Origin: Candidatus Kaistella beijingensis
GTDB lineage: Bacteria; Bacteroidota; Bacteroidia; Flavobacteriales; Weeksellaceae
Assembly (NCBI RefSeq): GCF_020084865.1
Contig: NZ_CP071953.1
Coordinates: 682,001 to 746,000 of the forward strand
Reading direction: 5' to 3'
Length of the DNA: 64,000 bases
Shown: positions 24,751 through 32,875 of the stretch, in pieces
Numbering within the stretch: the first letter of the stretch is position 1
Layout of the letters: each line of letters starts with the position of its first letter
Notes under the pieces: generated by a model
Told to the model about the DNA's origin: nothing
Databases searched by the model: none
What the model saw: the letters and a program-made list of their open reading frames with translations, nothing else
Made by a program: the position numbers and the translations under genes

Positions 24751-25962
24751 TTATTTTATAATATCCTCAATAATTTTATCCAATTTCGCATCGGGAAGTG
24801 AATTAAGATAAGACATAGTTGAATTAATATCCTTGTGACCTAATGCTTCTCGAATAATTTCAATTGAAACATTTTCAAACTTAAGTGCTGTCGCAAAGGA
24901 ATGTCTAGCGCAATAAAATGTGATGTTTTTATTGATTTTAAGACTGCTCATTATATCCTTCAAATATTTATTGACATAAATCGTCAAATATTTTTGAGAC
25001 TTATTCTTCAAATAAGTTTTTGTAGGGTTATTGTTTTTTACGATGCTTAGTAGAAATTTGGAATCGGGTTCTGATTTATATTTCGTTAGAATTTTTTCTG
25101 TGATGTCATTTAATTTGAATTTAACGGCAACCCCTGTTTTTTCCCTGTAGTAAGAAATATTCTTATCGATTAGTGCATTCTTTTCAAGTTGCATCATATC
25201 GATGAAATTAATTCCCCTTGAGTAATAACTGAACAGAAACATGTCTTTAGCAAATTCTTCGTACTGATCCTTTGGTTTATATTTTTTTAATAGGTCGATT
25301 TCGCTTACGCTCAAGAATTCTTTTTTGCTGTTACTCTTGATTTGAGAAATTTTATAATCCTTGAAAGGGTATTGTTTTTCCTTAATTACTTTAGCCTTGA
25401 TTGCCTGATTAAAAACGCTTCTAATCGCCCTCATTCGGATTCCTATAGTTGCAGGTGTATTTCCTTTTTCAATACAATGTGCCTCATATTTTTTGAGGGT
25501 TAGATATTTAATCTCGTTAAAACCGATGTCTTTTTTGTCAAAAAATTTTTGAAGAGAGTTTAATGCATCTTGGTCAACTTGCGCAGACCCAATTTTATCA
25601 GATTTTTTTAGGTTTTCAATAACGATTTCTTGAAACTTGGTGTAGGACATTGTTTTCAAGTCTCCCTTATAATTCTTAATCTCATAAATTACATCTTGCA
25701 GCGTATAGGGGATATTATCATCTTCAAGATCTTCTATGATCTTTGAAGCAATTCCTTTATATTTGTCAATAAACTTATTAAGTTTTTCGTAATCAGGGTG
25801 GCTTTTTTTCACACGTTCCGTTTCTGCGCTCCATTGTTGGTCAGTACATGAATGTCGAAGTGACAAACTTGTGTTTTTTCTGTCTTTGATAAACGACATG
25901 ATGATACTTTTTTCACCATTTGATTTAGCGTTATTTTTTAAGGTAAACTGAAAAGTGGTCAT
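24751..25962 (-). CDS. int: Tyrosine recombinase (integrase) of the island
   Basis: A 403-residue tyrosine-type site-specific recombinase of the Bacteroidota integrase type. The N-terminal arm-binding region (about 1-90) and the SAM-like core-binding domain (about 105-205) precede the catalytic domain. Catalytic residues are visible as Arg in SYYSRGINFIDM, Arg in FYCARHSFAT (where the usual first His is Tyr, as in many relatives), His in ALGH and the nucleophile Tyr in TMSYLNS. Its start is 160 bp from the tRNA 3' fragment at 26123, the expected att site. It appears intact, so the element may still excise. Confidence 0.93.
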   Translation of the reverse strand: MTTFQFTLKNNAKSNGEKSIIMSFIKDRKNTSLSLRHSCTDQQWSAETERVKKSHPDYEKLNKFIDKYKGIASKIIEDLEDDNIPYTLQDVIYEIKNYKGDLKTMSYTKFQEIVIENLKKSDKIGSAQVDQDALNSLQKFFDKKDIGFNEIKYLTLKKYEAHCIEKGNTPATIGIRMRAIRSVFNQAIKAKVIKEKQYPFKDYKISQIKSNSKKEFLSVSEIDLLKKYKPKDQYEEFAKDMFLFSYYSRGINFIDMMQLEKNALIDKNISYYREKTGVAVKFKLNDITEKILTKYKSEPDSKFLLSIVKNNNPTKTYLKNKSQKYLTIYVNKYLKDIMSSLKINKNITFYCARHSFATALKFENVSIEIIREALGHKDINSTMSYLNSLPDAKLDKIIEDIIK

Positions 25963-26122
25963 TATTTATACTTTTTTTTGACGAACATTTGACGAACATT
26001 TGCTCTACAAATATAAAGAAAAGTAAATTAGGATAAGAAATTTTATTTTGTAAAGTATTGATAATCAGTTAAAAATAAAATATTATAAAATAATATAAAG
26101 TATAATAAAAAATAAATTAAAT
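25963..26122. other. AT-rich att-flanking region
   Basis: A very AT-rich stretch with TATTATAAAATAATATAAAG-like runs and a direct repeat of TTGACGAACATTTG(A/C) around 25978-25999. It contains no gene. Recombinase arm-binding sites are expected here, and the repeated ACGAACATTTG words are candidates. Confidence 0.45.
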
Positions 26123-26166
26123 GACTCATAATCAGCAAGTCCTTGGTTCGAGCCCAAGCTGGGCCA
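26123..26166 (+). other. 3' fragment of tRNA with CAT anticodon: attachment site (att)
   Basis: The sequence reads as the 3' half of a tRNA: anticodon loop CTCATAA followed by TCAG, a variable region, the T arm CTTGG-TTCGAGC-CCAAG, the acceptor strand CTGGGCC and discriminator A. The 5' half is absent because upstream sequence is AT-rich and cannot form D or acceptor arms. CAT in this context fits an elongator methionine tRNA (the CAT isoleucine tRNA is less likely). Such stubs are left when an element integrates into a tRNA 3' end. Confidence 0.82.
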
Positions 26167-26168
26167 CT

Positions 26169-26195
26169 AATCCGTAACAGTGTTGCGGATTTTTT
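26169..26195 (+). terminator. tRNA terminator retained next to att stub
   Basis: AATCCG (26169-26174) and CGGATT (26186-26191) form a stem followed by a T tract. It is the likely original terminator of the tRNA that served as target, and it marks where native chromosome resumes. Confidence 0.7.
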
Positions 26196-26199
26196 ATTT

Positions 26200-26598
26200 C
26201 TAGGCTTTTTCCTGACATAGCTCCACCAAAACGCCGTTCGTTGATTTTGGGTGAAGAAAAACCACCAATTTATTATCGGCTCCGTCTTTTGGTTGTTCTG
26301 AAATAAAAACGAACCCTTTACTTTTCAATCTTTCGATCTCGGCATAAATGTTTTCTACACCAAAAGCGATGTGATGTATTCCCTCACCTTTTTTGTCGAT
26401 GAATTTTGCGATGGGACTTTCGGGATTTGTCGCTTCCAACAGTTCAATTTTACTGTGGCCAACTTGGTAGAATGACGTGGTCACTCCTTCCCTTTCCACC
26501 GATTCTTGCTTGTAGTTTGGTTTTCCTAAAAGTCTTTCAAATAAACTGTCAGAATTTTTCAAAGATTTCACCGCAATTCCCAAATGTTCTATTTTCAT
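26200..26598 (-). CDS. mce: Methylmalonyl-CoA epimerase
   Basis: A 132-residue VOC-fold enzyme that interconverts the R and S forms of methylmalonyl-CoA in propionate/succinate metabolism. The first repeat begins MKIEHLGIAVKSL with the metal ligand His5. The second begins HHIAFGVENI, and the terminal glutamate ligand lies in GVLVELCQE. Length and metal ligands match bacterial epimerases. It is the first core gene to the right of the island boundary and is transcribed toward it. Confidence 0.92.
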   Translation of the reverse strand: MKIEHLGIAVKSLKNSDSLFERLLGKPNYKQESVEREGVTTSFYQVGHSKIELLEATNPESPIAKFIDKKGEGIHHIAFGVENIYAEIERLKSKGFVFISEQPKDGADNKLVVFLHPKSTNGVLVELCQEKA

Positions 26599-26641
26599 AA
26601 ATGATGATTGGTTAATGATTTTTTAAAGCAGTCAAAATCTT

Positions 26642-26671
26642 CAGACTTCCTGCTTCAGACTTCCTGCTTCT
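26642..26671. repeat. Short direct repeat upstream of rbfA
   Basis: CAGACTTCCTGCTT occurs twice in tandem in the divergent region between mce and rbfA. It has no coding potential. Confidence 0.6.
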
Positions 26672-26686
26672 TTCAAACAAAAGTAC

Positions 26687-26694
26687 TAAATTTG
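26687..26694 (+). promoter_or_regulatory. rbfA -7 element implying a leaderless transcript
   Basis: TAAATTTG ends four bases before the ATG at 26699. If the start site lies the usual few bases downstream of this element, the mRNA has essentially no 5' leader. Confidence 0.65.
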
Positions 26695-26698
26695 CGGC

Positions 26699-27061
26699 AT
26701 GAACGAAAGCAACAGACAAAGAAAAGTCGCACAAATTATACAGGAAGATTTCGCGGAACTTTTTCGCAAACAAGCCGCTGAAAGTAAACAGAGCTTTTTG
26801 GTAACCGTTTCGGATGTGAAAGTTACTGCGGATTTAAGCATTGCCAAAATTTATTTAAGCATTTTTCCACAGGAATTCCGCCAACAAATCATGAAGGAAA
26901 TTGAGGCCAACAAATCTCATTACCGCAATTTCATTGGCCAGAAAATGGGGAAACAAGTCCGCATAATTCCAGAATTGAATTTCTATCTTGATACTTCCTT
27001 GGACGATGTTGAGAGAATAGAAAAGGAATTGAAAGGCGAAGGCGACAACCCAGTTCTATAA
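26699..27061 (+). CDS. rbfA: 30S ribosome-binding factor A
   Basis: A 120-residue KH-like RNA-binding protein that helps mature the 16S rRNA 5' end and aids cold adaptation. It has the family opening RQRKVAQIIQEDFAELF, the core VTVSDVKVTADLSIAKIYLS and the conserved ending IIPELNFYLDTSLDDVERIE. Length is typical. It lies 10 bp before the permease gene, forming an rbfA-permease pair that I recall as frequent in Bacteroidota. Confidence 0.93.
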   Translation: MNESNRQRKVAQIIQEDFAELFRKQAAESKQSFLVTVSDVKVTADLSIAKIYLSIFPQEFRQQIMKEIEANKSHYRNFIGQKMGKQVRIIPELNFYLDTSLDDVERIEKELKGEGDNPVL

Positions 27062-27071
27062 TTCCACAAAT

Positions 27072-28295
27072 TTGTATTTCTTGAAAAACACTGCTTTTTA
27101 CATTGCGACCCGCTATCTTTTGGCAAAAAAAGGTAGCACGGCGGTTACGTTTATCACGTGGCTCGCTGCTTTGGCGATGATGGTTGCTGTGACGGCGATG
27201 TTTATCATTATTTCAGTGTTTTCGGGATTGGAGGATTTGAATCAAGATTTAATCGCCAATCTACACTCTGATTTAACCATAAAAAGTAAGCAGGGGAAAA
27301 CTCTTCCCGACATCGATAAAGCAGTAAAGATTTTAGGTTCCAATCCGCAAATCGACCATTTTTCTAAAGTTATTGAGGAGAAAGTTTATGTAAAATACAT
27401 GGAGAACGGCGACATCGCGAATTTGCGCAGTGTTGATTCGGCTTATATTTTCGTAAACCCTATCGATAAAAGTATTTTTTACGGTGCTTACCCAAGCTTT
27501 AAGTACTCAAACGAGATTTTAATTGAAAATAAACTAGACAATCGCCTCTCAATTCCCGTCGGAACAGAAACGCAAACTTCCGCCACATTGATGATGCCCA
27601 AACCGGGAACCGGGCTTATTAGCAAGGAGGAAGACATTTTTAACAGTAAAGAGGTTTTTGCCTCTGGAGTTTTCCCCGGCAACGAACAGCTCGACAATAC
27701 CATAATTTCACCACTCGAGTTAGCGCAGCAACTTTTGAATCTACCAAAAAATTCGGCTTACCAAATTGTCATCAAGCTAAAAAATCCGGATAATGCTGAT
27801 CTGGTTAAAGCTGATTTGCAGAACCTTCTGGGCAGTAAATATGAACTGAAGACCAAATCTGAAGAAAACGCCGCTTTCTGGAAAATGATTAATACCGAAA
27901 AACTGTTTATTTACATGATTTTTGCGTTGGTTATTTTTATCACTACGTTCAATTTGGCAGGAGCAATCATTATTCTACAGCTCGATAAAAAAGAACAAGC
28001 CAGATCATTGATTTCACTAGGAATGAATTTAAAATCTCTTCGCAATATTTATTTCTATACCGGTATTTTAATTGTGCTCTTCGGAATTGTTTGCGGGCTT
28101 TTCTTGGGAACTGTTGTAAGTTATCTTCAGATACAGACCGGTTTTTTTAAAGCCGGAGCCAATACGGATCTTGCTTTTCCTGTAAGAATTCGGCTAATTA
28201 ACTACTTCATTGTTGCCGCAACGGCTGCTGTTTTCGGGCTGTCTATATCATGGATCTTCAGTAAAATCAATAAGTCTTATTTCAAAAACATTTAA
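27072..28295 (+). CDS. LolE/FtsX-like ABC transporter permease
   Basis: A 407-residue MacB/LolC-E-type permease with one N-terminal helix (TWLAALAMMVAVTAMFIIISVFS, about 29-51), a long periplasmic domain (about 55-270), and three C-terminal helices in the FtsX domain (about 280-400). Proteins of this type release lipoproteins from the inner membrane to LolA. No ATG is available; TTG codons at 27072 and 27081 are the possible starts, and 27081 (MKNTAFYIATRYLL) looks more like the family. The ATPase is not in the window. Confidence 0.85.
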   Translation: MYFLKNTAFYIATRYLLAKKGSTAVTFITWLAALAMMVAVTAMFIIISVFSGLEDLNQDLIANLHSDLTIKSKQGKTLPDIDKAVKILGSNPQIDHFSKVIEEKVYVKYMENGDIANLRSVDSAYIFVNPIDKSIFYGAYPSFKYSNEILIENKLDNRLSIPVGTETQTSATLMMPKPGTGLISKEEDIFNSKEVFASGVFPGNEQLDNTIISPLELAQQLLNLPKNSAYQIVIKLKNPDNADLVKADLQNLLGSKYELKTKSEENAAFWKMINTEKLFIYMIFALVIFITTFNLAGAIIILQLDKKEQARSLISLGMNLKSLRNIYFYTGILIVLFGIVCGLFLGTVVSYLQIQTGFFKAGANTDLAFPVRIRLINYFIVAATAAVFGLSISWIFSKINKSYFKNI

Positions 28296-28340
28296 GAATT
28301 TTTTAATTAAAGCCATTGATTTTTAAGGTTATTTTATTGC

Positions 28341-28348
28341 TAACTTTG
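28341..28348 (+). promoter_or_regulatory. -7 element of first endonuclease I gene
   Basis: TAACTTTG lies 22 bp before the ATG at 28371 and matches the TAnnTTTG consensus. The -33 TTG is less clear (nearest at 28316-28318, 22 bp away). Confidence 0.5.
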
Positions 28349-28370
28349 TGCTTTAAAATATTCTTTAAAA

Positions 28371-29492
28371 ATGAAAAAAATTTACACTTTCATACTTTCA
28401 GCATTTGTGGTGGCATTCAGTTTTGCCCAAATTCCGGCAGGATATTATAACGGAACCGAAACTTTAACGGGATACGCGCTTAAAACAAAACTCAACACCA
28501 TTATTTCAAACGGAGCATTGGATTTGGGCTACGGAAGCGGAACCGGAGGTTTATGGACGACTTATTTCACTTCTGATCGCGACTATTATTATGAAAACAA
28601 CGGAACCTTGCTCGACATGTATTCCGAAAAACCGGCCGGTCCAGACGCTTATGAATACAAACTCGGACAAGTTTCAGCAGGTGGAAACCAATGCGGAAAC
28701 GGCCTAAATCAGGAAAACTCGTGTTATAACCGTGAACACTCTCTACCTAAAACTTATTTCGGTGGACAAACTGCAACTCCCATGGCGAATGATGCTCACT
28801 TTGTAATCCCAACCGATTACTACGTGAACAATCAGCGCGGAAGTTATCCTTACGGAGAAACCACTTCGCCAAGCTGGACTTCGACAAATGGTACTAAAGT
28901 GGGATCTTCAAGCTTTCCTGGTTACAGCGGGACGATTTTCGAGCCGATTAATGAATTTAAAGGTGATTTGGCAAGGATGCAGTTGTTTTTCATCACAAGA
29001 TACGAAGACAAACTAGCCTCTTTCCAGCAATTTCAAACTGCTTCAAGTCCTTTGGATGGATCTACAGATCGTGGTTTCAAACAATGGTACATTAATTTGA
29101 TGTTGAAATGGGCGGCTCAAGATCCTGTTTCTCAAAAAGAAATCGACCGGAACAATGCAGTTTACGCAAGACAAAAAAACAGAAATCCATTTATCGATCA
29201 TCCAGAATGGGTGAATATGATCTGGACTTCTACCCTTTCTTCTTCTGAAACTGCAAGTCTTGACAAAACACTTTCGATCTATCCCAATCCAGTGAGAAAC
29301 GGTGAATTTCATCTTTCAGGTTATGGGTTAGACAAAATTTCTTCTGTACAAATCTTTGCAATAGATGGTAAACTTGTTCAGACCGTAAATCAGAACTTGA
29401 AGAATTCAAATAAAATCATTTTGAAAAATGCTGAAAAAGGGATCTACTTCCTAAAAGCAAATAATCAATCCATCAAATTTATTGTGGAATAA
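28371..29492 (+). CDS. Secreted endonuclease I with T9SS sorting domain
   Basis: A 373-residue exported nuclease. A signal peptide (cleavage probably at FAQ, about residue 20) is followed by an endonuclease-I-type domain (about 25-290) with the catalytic region CYNREHSLPKTYFGG and ANDAHFVIPTDYYVNNQRG. The protein ends in a type A T9SS domain (SIYPNPVRNGEFH to KFIVE, about 300-373). It would degrade extracellular DNA or RNA at or beyond the cell surface. A larger paralogue follows directly, and a terminator sits between them. Confidence 0.9.
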   Translation: MKKIYTFILSAFVVAFSFAQIPAGYYNGTETLTGYALKTKLNTIISNGALDLGYGSGTGGLWTTYFTSDRDYYYENNGTLLDMYSEKPAGPDAYEYKLGQVSAGGNQCGNGLNQENSCYNREHSLPKTYFGGQTATPMANDAHFVIPTDYYVNNQRGSYPYGETTSPSWTSTNGTKVGSSSFPGYSGTIFEPINEFKGDLARMQLFFITRYEDKLASFQQFQTASSPLDGSTDRGFKQWYINLMLKWAAQDPVSQKEIDRNNAVYARQKNRNPFIDHPEWVNMIWTSTLSSSETASLDKTLSIYPNPVRNGEFHLSGYGLDKISSVQIFAIDGKLVQTVNQNLKNSNKIILKNAEKGIYFLKANNQSIKFIVE

Positions 29493-29515
29493 AATTTTGA
29501 TCATAAAAAATTAAC

Positions 29516-29541
29516 GCTGTTGCTTTTGCGACAGCTTTTTT
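29516..29541 (+). terminator. Terminator after first endonuclease gene
   Basis: GCTGTTGC pairs with GCGACAGC (one wobble) around a TTTT loop, followed by six T residues. Confidence 0.85.
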
Positions 29542-29698
29542 ATATTTAAACGCCTTATCTCTACTGACAATTTAAAATTCCAACCCTAAAATCGCAAAAT
29601 CATTAATTATTTTAATCTGCTGATTTTTAACATCATGCGCTTGCTTATTTCAAAAATGTTAAAAAAATAAATTTCATTTTTTGGATGGGTTTTTTCGC

Positions 29699-29706
29699 TA
29701 CCTTTG
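29699..29706 (+). promoter_or_regulatory. -7 element of second endonuclease I gene
   Basis: TACCTTTG matches TAnnTTTG and lies 22 bp before the ATG at 29729. A TTG at 29681-29683 is 15 bp upstream, slightly short. Confidence 0.5.
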
Positions 29707-29728
29707 CCGTCCAAATTTATTTTAAAGA

Positions 29729-31786
29729 ATGAAAAAACTCACAACATTTTTGCTAGGTTTCCTATTCTCATTTGCTTTAGCGCAAGCTCCCGCAGGTTAT
29801 TATAACGGAACTGAAGGATTAACAGGAGCTGCATTAAAGACAAAACTTAGCCAAATTATTACAGCAGGTGCAATTGACAACGGTTACGATGGATTGTACA
29901 ACGGTTATCCAACGACCGACACCGATCATTATTATGAAAACGACGGTTCGGTTCTGGATATGTATTCGGAAAATCCTAGTGGAACAGATCCTTATACATA
30001 CAGACACGGCATAAAAAAATGTGGTAATTATAGCGCTGAAGGCGATTGCTACAATAGGGAACACGTTGTTCCGCAAAGTTTCTTTAATTCTGCACGTCCC
30101 ATGGTTTCCGACATTCACTTCATTCGTCCCACCGATGGTAAAGTAAACGGAATGAGGAGCAACTATCCTTTCGGAGCAGTTGCAAACCCTGCATTTACTT
30201 CCAAAAACGGCACTAAAGTAGGACCAAGTGTTTCCACAGGTTACAGCGGAACAGTTTGTGAACCAATCAACGAATTCAAAGGGGACATTGCAAGGATGAT
30301 TTTCTATTTTGTGACAAGATATGAATCAAAACTTTCAGGTTTTTCAACCGGCGGAATGTTGGGTGGCTCTGCTTTTCCGGGACTTCAGACTTGGGAAAGA
30401 GATGTACTTTTGGCTTGGTCTGCACAAGATCCGGTTTCACCTTCAGAAATTGAAAGAAACAACGCTTCATACGTTTTCCAAAAAAACAGAAACCCTTTTA
30501 TTGATCATCCAGAATGGGTAAATGCAATTTGGGGAACTGTTGTTACGGATACGCAGGCTCCTACAGCTCCGACAAATTTGGCAGTTGCTTCTACTTCTAC
30601 AGCATCTGTTAATTTAACCTGGACGGCTTCAACAGACAATATCGCGGTTTCTTCCTACAAAATCTACGTGGATGGAGTTTACAAAGCGAGTTCAAGCACC
30701 AATTCTGCAACAGTTTCAGGCTTAATGCAAGGAACAACTTACAACTTCTACGTTGTTGCGACAGACGCAGCAGGAAATGAGTCACCGCAAAGCAATACGG
30801 CAACTGGAACGACTTTAACCGATACAGTTGCTCCAACTGCACCAACAAACTTGGCGGTAACTTCTGTGGGAACAAACAACATCGCAGTACAGTGGAATGC
30901 AGCAACTGATAATATTGGTGTCGCTGCTTATGATGTTTACGTTAACGGAACTTTGATGGGAACTACAAACACCACATCAACTAATATTGCTAACCTAAAT
31001 CCAACCACAACTTACACCATTTATGTAGTTGCTAAAGACGCTGTAGGAAACGTTTCGCCACAAAGTAACACGGTTTCTGCAACAACGCTTGCTGTTGGAA
31101 CAACTTGTGGAAATGAAAACTTCGACAGTCTTGTCGTAGTTGCAAACCAATATTCAACTTACAATTGGGTAAGCAACGGAGTTTCTTGGACTTCAGAAGA
31201 TTCAAGAACTGATGAAACAATCAATGGAAAAGCATTGACTATTAGAAACGGATCTTTAACAGCGCTTTCGGTTCCAAACGGAATTGGCGATTTGAAAGTT
31301 ACCCTCCAATTGAAATATTCAGGAAGTGCAGGAACCTTGAAAATTTTTGTTAATGATATTGATACCGGAAAAACCATTCCTTACGGAGCTACTGGTTCTG
31401 CTCCAATAACCACCACTATTACAGGAATTAATGTTGCAGGAACGGTGGAAATTAGATTACAACAAAATGGAGCTACAAGCAACAGAGTTGCAATAGACGA
31501 TCTTTCTTGGACTTGCTACGTTCCACAAGCGGCGGTGAATGAAAGTGCGGCAAACAAAAACGCAATCTCAGTTTTCCCTAATCCTGTGAAAAATGGCGAA
31601 TTGAATGTTTCAGGAAAAGATTTGAACAAAGTAGATGCTGCACATATCTTTGATTTCAGCGGAAAATTGGTTCAAACTATTGCTCAACCTTTCAAAAATT
31701 CAAACAAAATCGCTTTGAAAAACTTGCCAAAAGGTGTTTATATTTTGAAGGCAGGAACTTCAACAGCGAAATTCATTGTTGAGTAA
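29729..31786 (+). CDS. Secreted endonuclease I with two fibronectin III domains and T9SS sorting domain
   Basis: A 685-residue exported nuclease. A signal peptide (about 1-19) and an endonuclease-I-type domain with CYNREHVVPQSFFNSA and SDIHFIRPTDGKVNG (about 22-270) are followed by two fibronectin type III repeats, each opening with APTAPTNLAV (about 275-365 and 367-455). A beta-sandwich-like region (about 460-605) and a type A T9SS domain (VFPNPVKNGELN to KFIVE) close the protein. The nuclease and sorting domains are similar to those of the preceding gene, so this is a duplication with added surface-binding modules. Confidence 0.9.
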   Translation: MKKLTTFLLGFLFSFALAQAPAGYYNGTEGLTGAALKTKLSQIITAGAIDNGYDGLYNGYPTTDTDHYYENDGSVLDMYSENPSGTDPYTYRHGIKKCGNYSAEGDCYNREHVVPQSFFNSARPMVSDIHFIRPTDGKVNGMRSNYPFGAVANPAFTSKNGTKVGPSVSTGYSGTVCEPINEFKGDIARMIFYFVTRYESKLSGFSTGGMLGGSAFPGLQTWERDVLLAWSAQDPVSPSEIERNNASYVFQKNRNPFIDHPEWVNAIWGTVVTDTQAPTAPTNLAVASTSTASVNLTWTASTDNIAVSSYKIYVDGVYKASSSTNSATVSGLMQGTTYNFYVVATDAAGNESPQSNTATGTTLTDTVAPTAPTNLAVTSVGTNNIAVQWNAATDNIGVAAYDVYVNGTLMGTTNTTSTNIANLNPTTTYTIYVVAKDAVGNVSPQSNTVSATTLAVGTTCGNENFDSLVVVANQYSTYNWVSNGVSWTSEDSRTDETINGKALTIRNGSLTALSVPNGIGDLKVTLQLKYSGSAGTLKIFVNDIDTGKTIPYGATGSAPITTTITGINVAGTVEIRLQQNGATSNRVAIDDLSWTCYVPQAAVNESAANKNAISVFPNPVKNGELNVSGKDLNKVDAAHIFDFSGKLVQTIAQPFKNSNKIALKNLPKGVYILKAGTSTAKFIVE

Positions 31787-31813
31787 TTTTTGTAAGATTA
31801 AATAAATCATGAT

Positions 31814-31840
31814 AAAGACTGCTTTTTTAGCGGTCTTTTT
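31814..31840 (+). terminator. Terminator after second endonuclease gene
   Basis: GACTGC and GCGGTC pair across a TTTTTTA loop, followed by five T residues. Confidence 0.8.
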
Positions 31841-31873
31841 GTTTTTAATGATTCTTAAAGCCTGCTTAAAATT

Positions 31874-31923
31874 CATCAAAATTAATTTGCCAATCCGTAA
31901 AGGGTAATTTTGATGAGTTTTTT
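31874..31923. terminator. Second hairpin downstream of endonuclease genes
   Basis: CATCAAAATTA (31874-31884) and TAATTTTGATG (31905-31915) are exact reverse complements, followed by a short T tract. Confidence 0.5.
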
Positions 31924-31966
31924 AGAGAAATTTTCCTCCCTTTAGGGGTCGGGGAAAAGAAAGTTT
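31923..31966 (+). repeat. CCCTTTAGGG-type palindromic intergenic repeat, copy 3
   Basis: AGAGAAATTTTCCTCCC, TTTAGGGGTCGGGGAAAAG and AAAGTTTAGGC in series match copy 1 at 11881 almost base for base. It lies 150 bp upstream of the LolA-like gene. Confidence 0.75.
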
Positions 31967-32073
31967 AGGCTTTAAAACAAATTTAAACAGGCCATTAAAG
32001 TTTTCCCAAAATATTTTTACACACCATTCAATTTTTTTGATAACTTTAAACCCGTTAAATAAAAAAAAGAAAT

Positions 32074-32808
32074 ATGAAAATTATCAAAACCATCTTGAGT
32101 GTCGCAATGATATCAACTTCATCTGTTTACGTTTACGGACAAACTGCAGATGAGATTGTAAACAAATACCTAGAAACTGTTGATCCTGGTAAAAAACTAG
32201 GCAAACTGGAAGCAGTGAAAATGGAAATGACGGCAAAATCGCAAGGAATGGAAATTCCTGTAACCATGTTCAATGCAAAAAATGGCGAAATGCTGTTGAA
32301 GCTGAACTTCCAAGGAAAGGAAATTACACAAATGGCTTTTGACGGGAAAGATATGTGGTCCACCAATTTCATGACCATGAAGCCCGAAAAAGCTGATGCG
32401 GAAACTACCGAAAACATGAAGCAAAATGTAGATTTTCCCGATGGATTCCTAAATTATAAAGCCAAAGGATATAAAGTGGAATACCTGGGTAAAGAAACCA
32501 AAGACGGTACGGAAACCTTCAAAATAAGATTAACCAAAAAACCAATCAAAGTTGAAGGAAAACCTCAGGAAAATTTCTCTTTCTATTATTTTGACACAGA
32601 CAGCTATTTACCAATTGTTACTGAATCAGAAATTCATTCAGGTCCAATGAAAGGACAGAAATCTGTTTCGAAAATGAGCGACTATCAAGAAGTAGATGGA
32701 ATTTATTTCCCGTTTTCAATGCAAATGATGGGTCAGGAAATTAAGGTGAACAAAGTTACTTTAAACCCAACCATCGACAAGGTTATGTTCGCATTTCCTG
32801 CACCATAA
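32074..32808 (+). CDS. LolA-like outer-membrane lipoprotein-sorting protein
   Basis: A 244-residue periplasmic protein with a signal peptide (about 1-22, VYVYGQ). The fold shows the LolA/LolB-type incomplete beta-barrel: ADEIVNKYLETV, then strands such as EMLLKLNFQGKEITQMAFDGKDMW, LEYLGKETKDGTETFKIRL-type pairs and the ending MSDYQEVDGIYFPFSMQ. Such proteins carry lipids or lipoproteins across the periplasm. It is transcribed alone, with a terminator directly behind it. The LolE-like permease at 27072 is a possible functional partner. Confidence 0.8.
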   Translation: MKIIKTILSVAMISTSSVYVYGQTADEIVNKYLETVDPGKKLGKLEAVKMEMTAKSQGMEIPVTMFNAKNGEMLLKLNFQGKEITQMAFDGKDMWSTNFMTMKPEKADAETTENMKQNVDFPDGFLNYKAKGYKVEYLGKETKDGTETFKIRLTKKPIKVEGKPQENFSFYYFDTDSYLPIVTESEIHSGPMKGQKSVSKMSDYQEVDGIYFPFSMQMMGQEIKVNKVTLNPTIDKVMFAFPAP

Positions 32809-32829
32809 TCTTTTGATCAAAATCTTAAT

Positions 32830-32857
32830 GCCATAGCTTTTGCTGTGGCTTTTTTTT
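32830..32857 (+). terminator. Terminator after LolA-like gene
   Basis: GCCATAGC pairs with GCTGTGGC (one wobble) around TTTT, followed by eight T residues. Confidence 0.88.
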
Positions 32858-32875
32858 AAACTAAAACTTAAAGTA

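Larger units (their letters stand above)
1..26166. mobile_element. Predicted stress/sulfur genomic island (right part; left end outside window)
   Basis: The right boundary is the 3' fragment of a CAT-anticodon tRNA at 26123-26166 with a tyrosine recombinase gene 160 bp inside it. This is the standard outcome of integration into a tRNA 3' end: the element brings its own copy of the 3' end, the rebuilt intact tRNA lies at the far end, and a 3' stub remains here followed by the native tRNA terminator. The tRNA reads rightward, so the element must lie to the left. No second copy of the stub and no complete tRNA is present in 1-26122, so the island extends past the left edge. Cargo is stress, efflux and sulfur redox genes, while housekeeping genes begin right after the stub. 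No conjugation genes are visible. The real left limit is unknown. Confidence 0.62.

Noticed and set aside
26123..26166. Functional tRNA gene with CAT anticodon
   Set aside because: Only the 3' half from the anticodon loop onward is present. The upstream DNA is AT-rich and cannot form the acceptor 5' strand, D arm or the left side of the anticodon stem.
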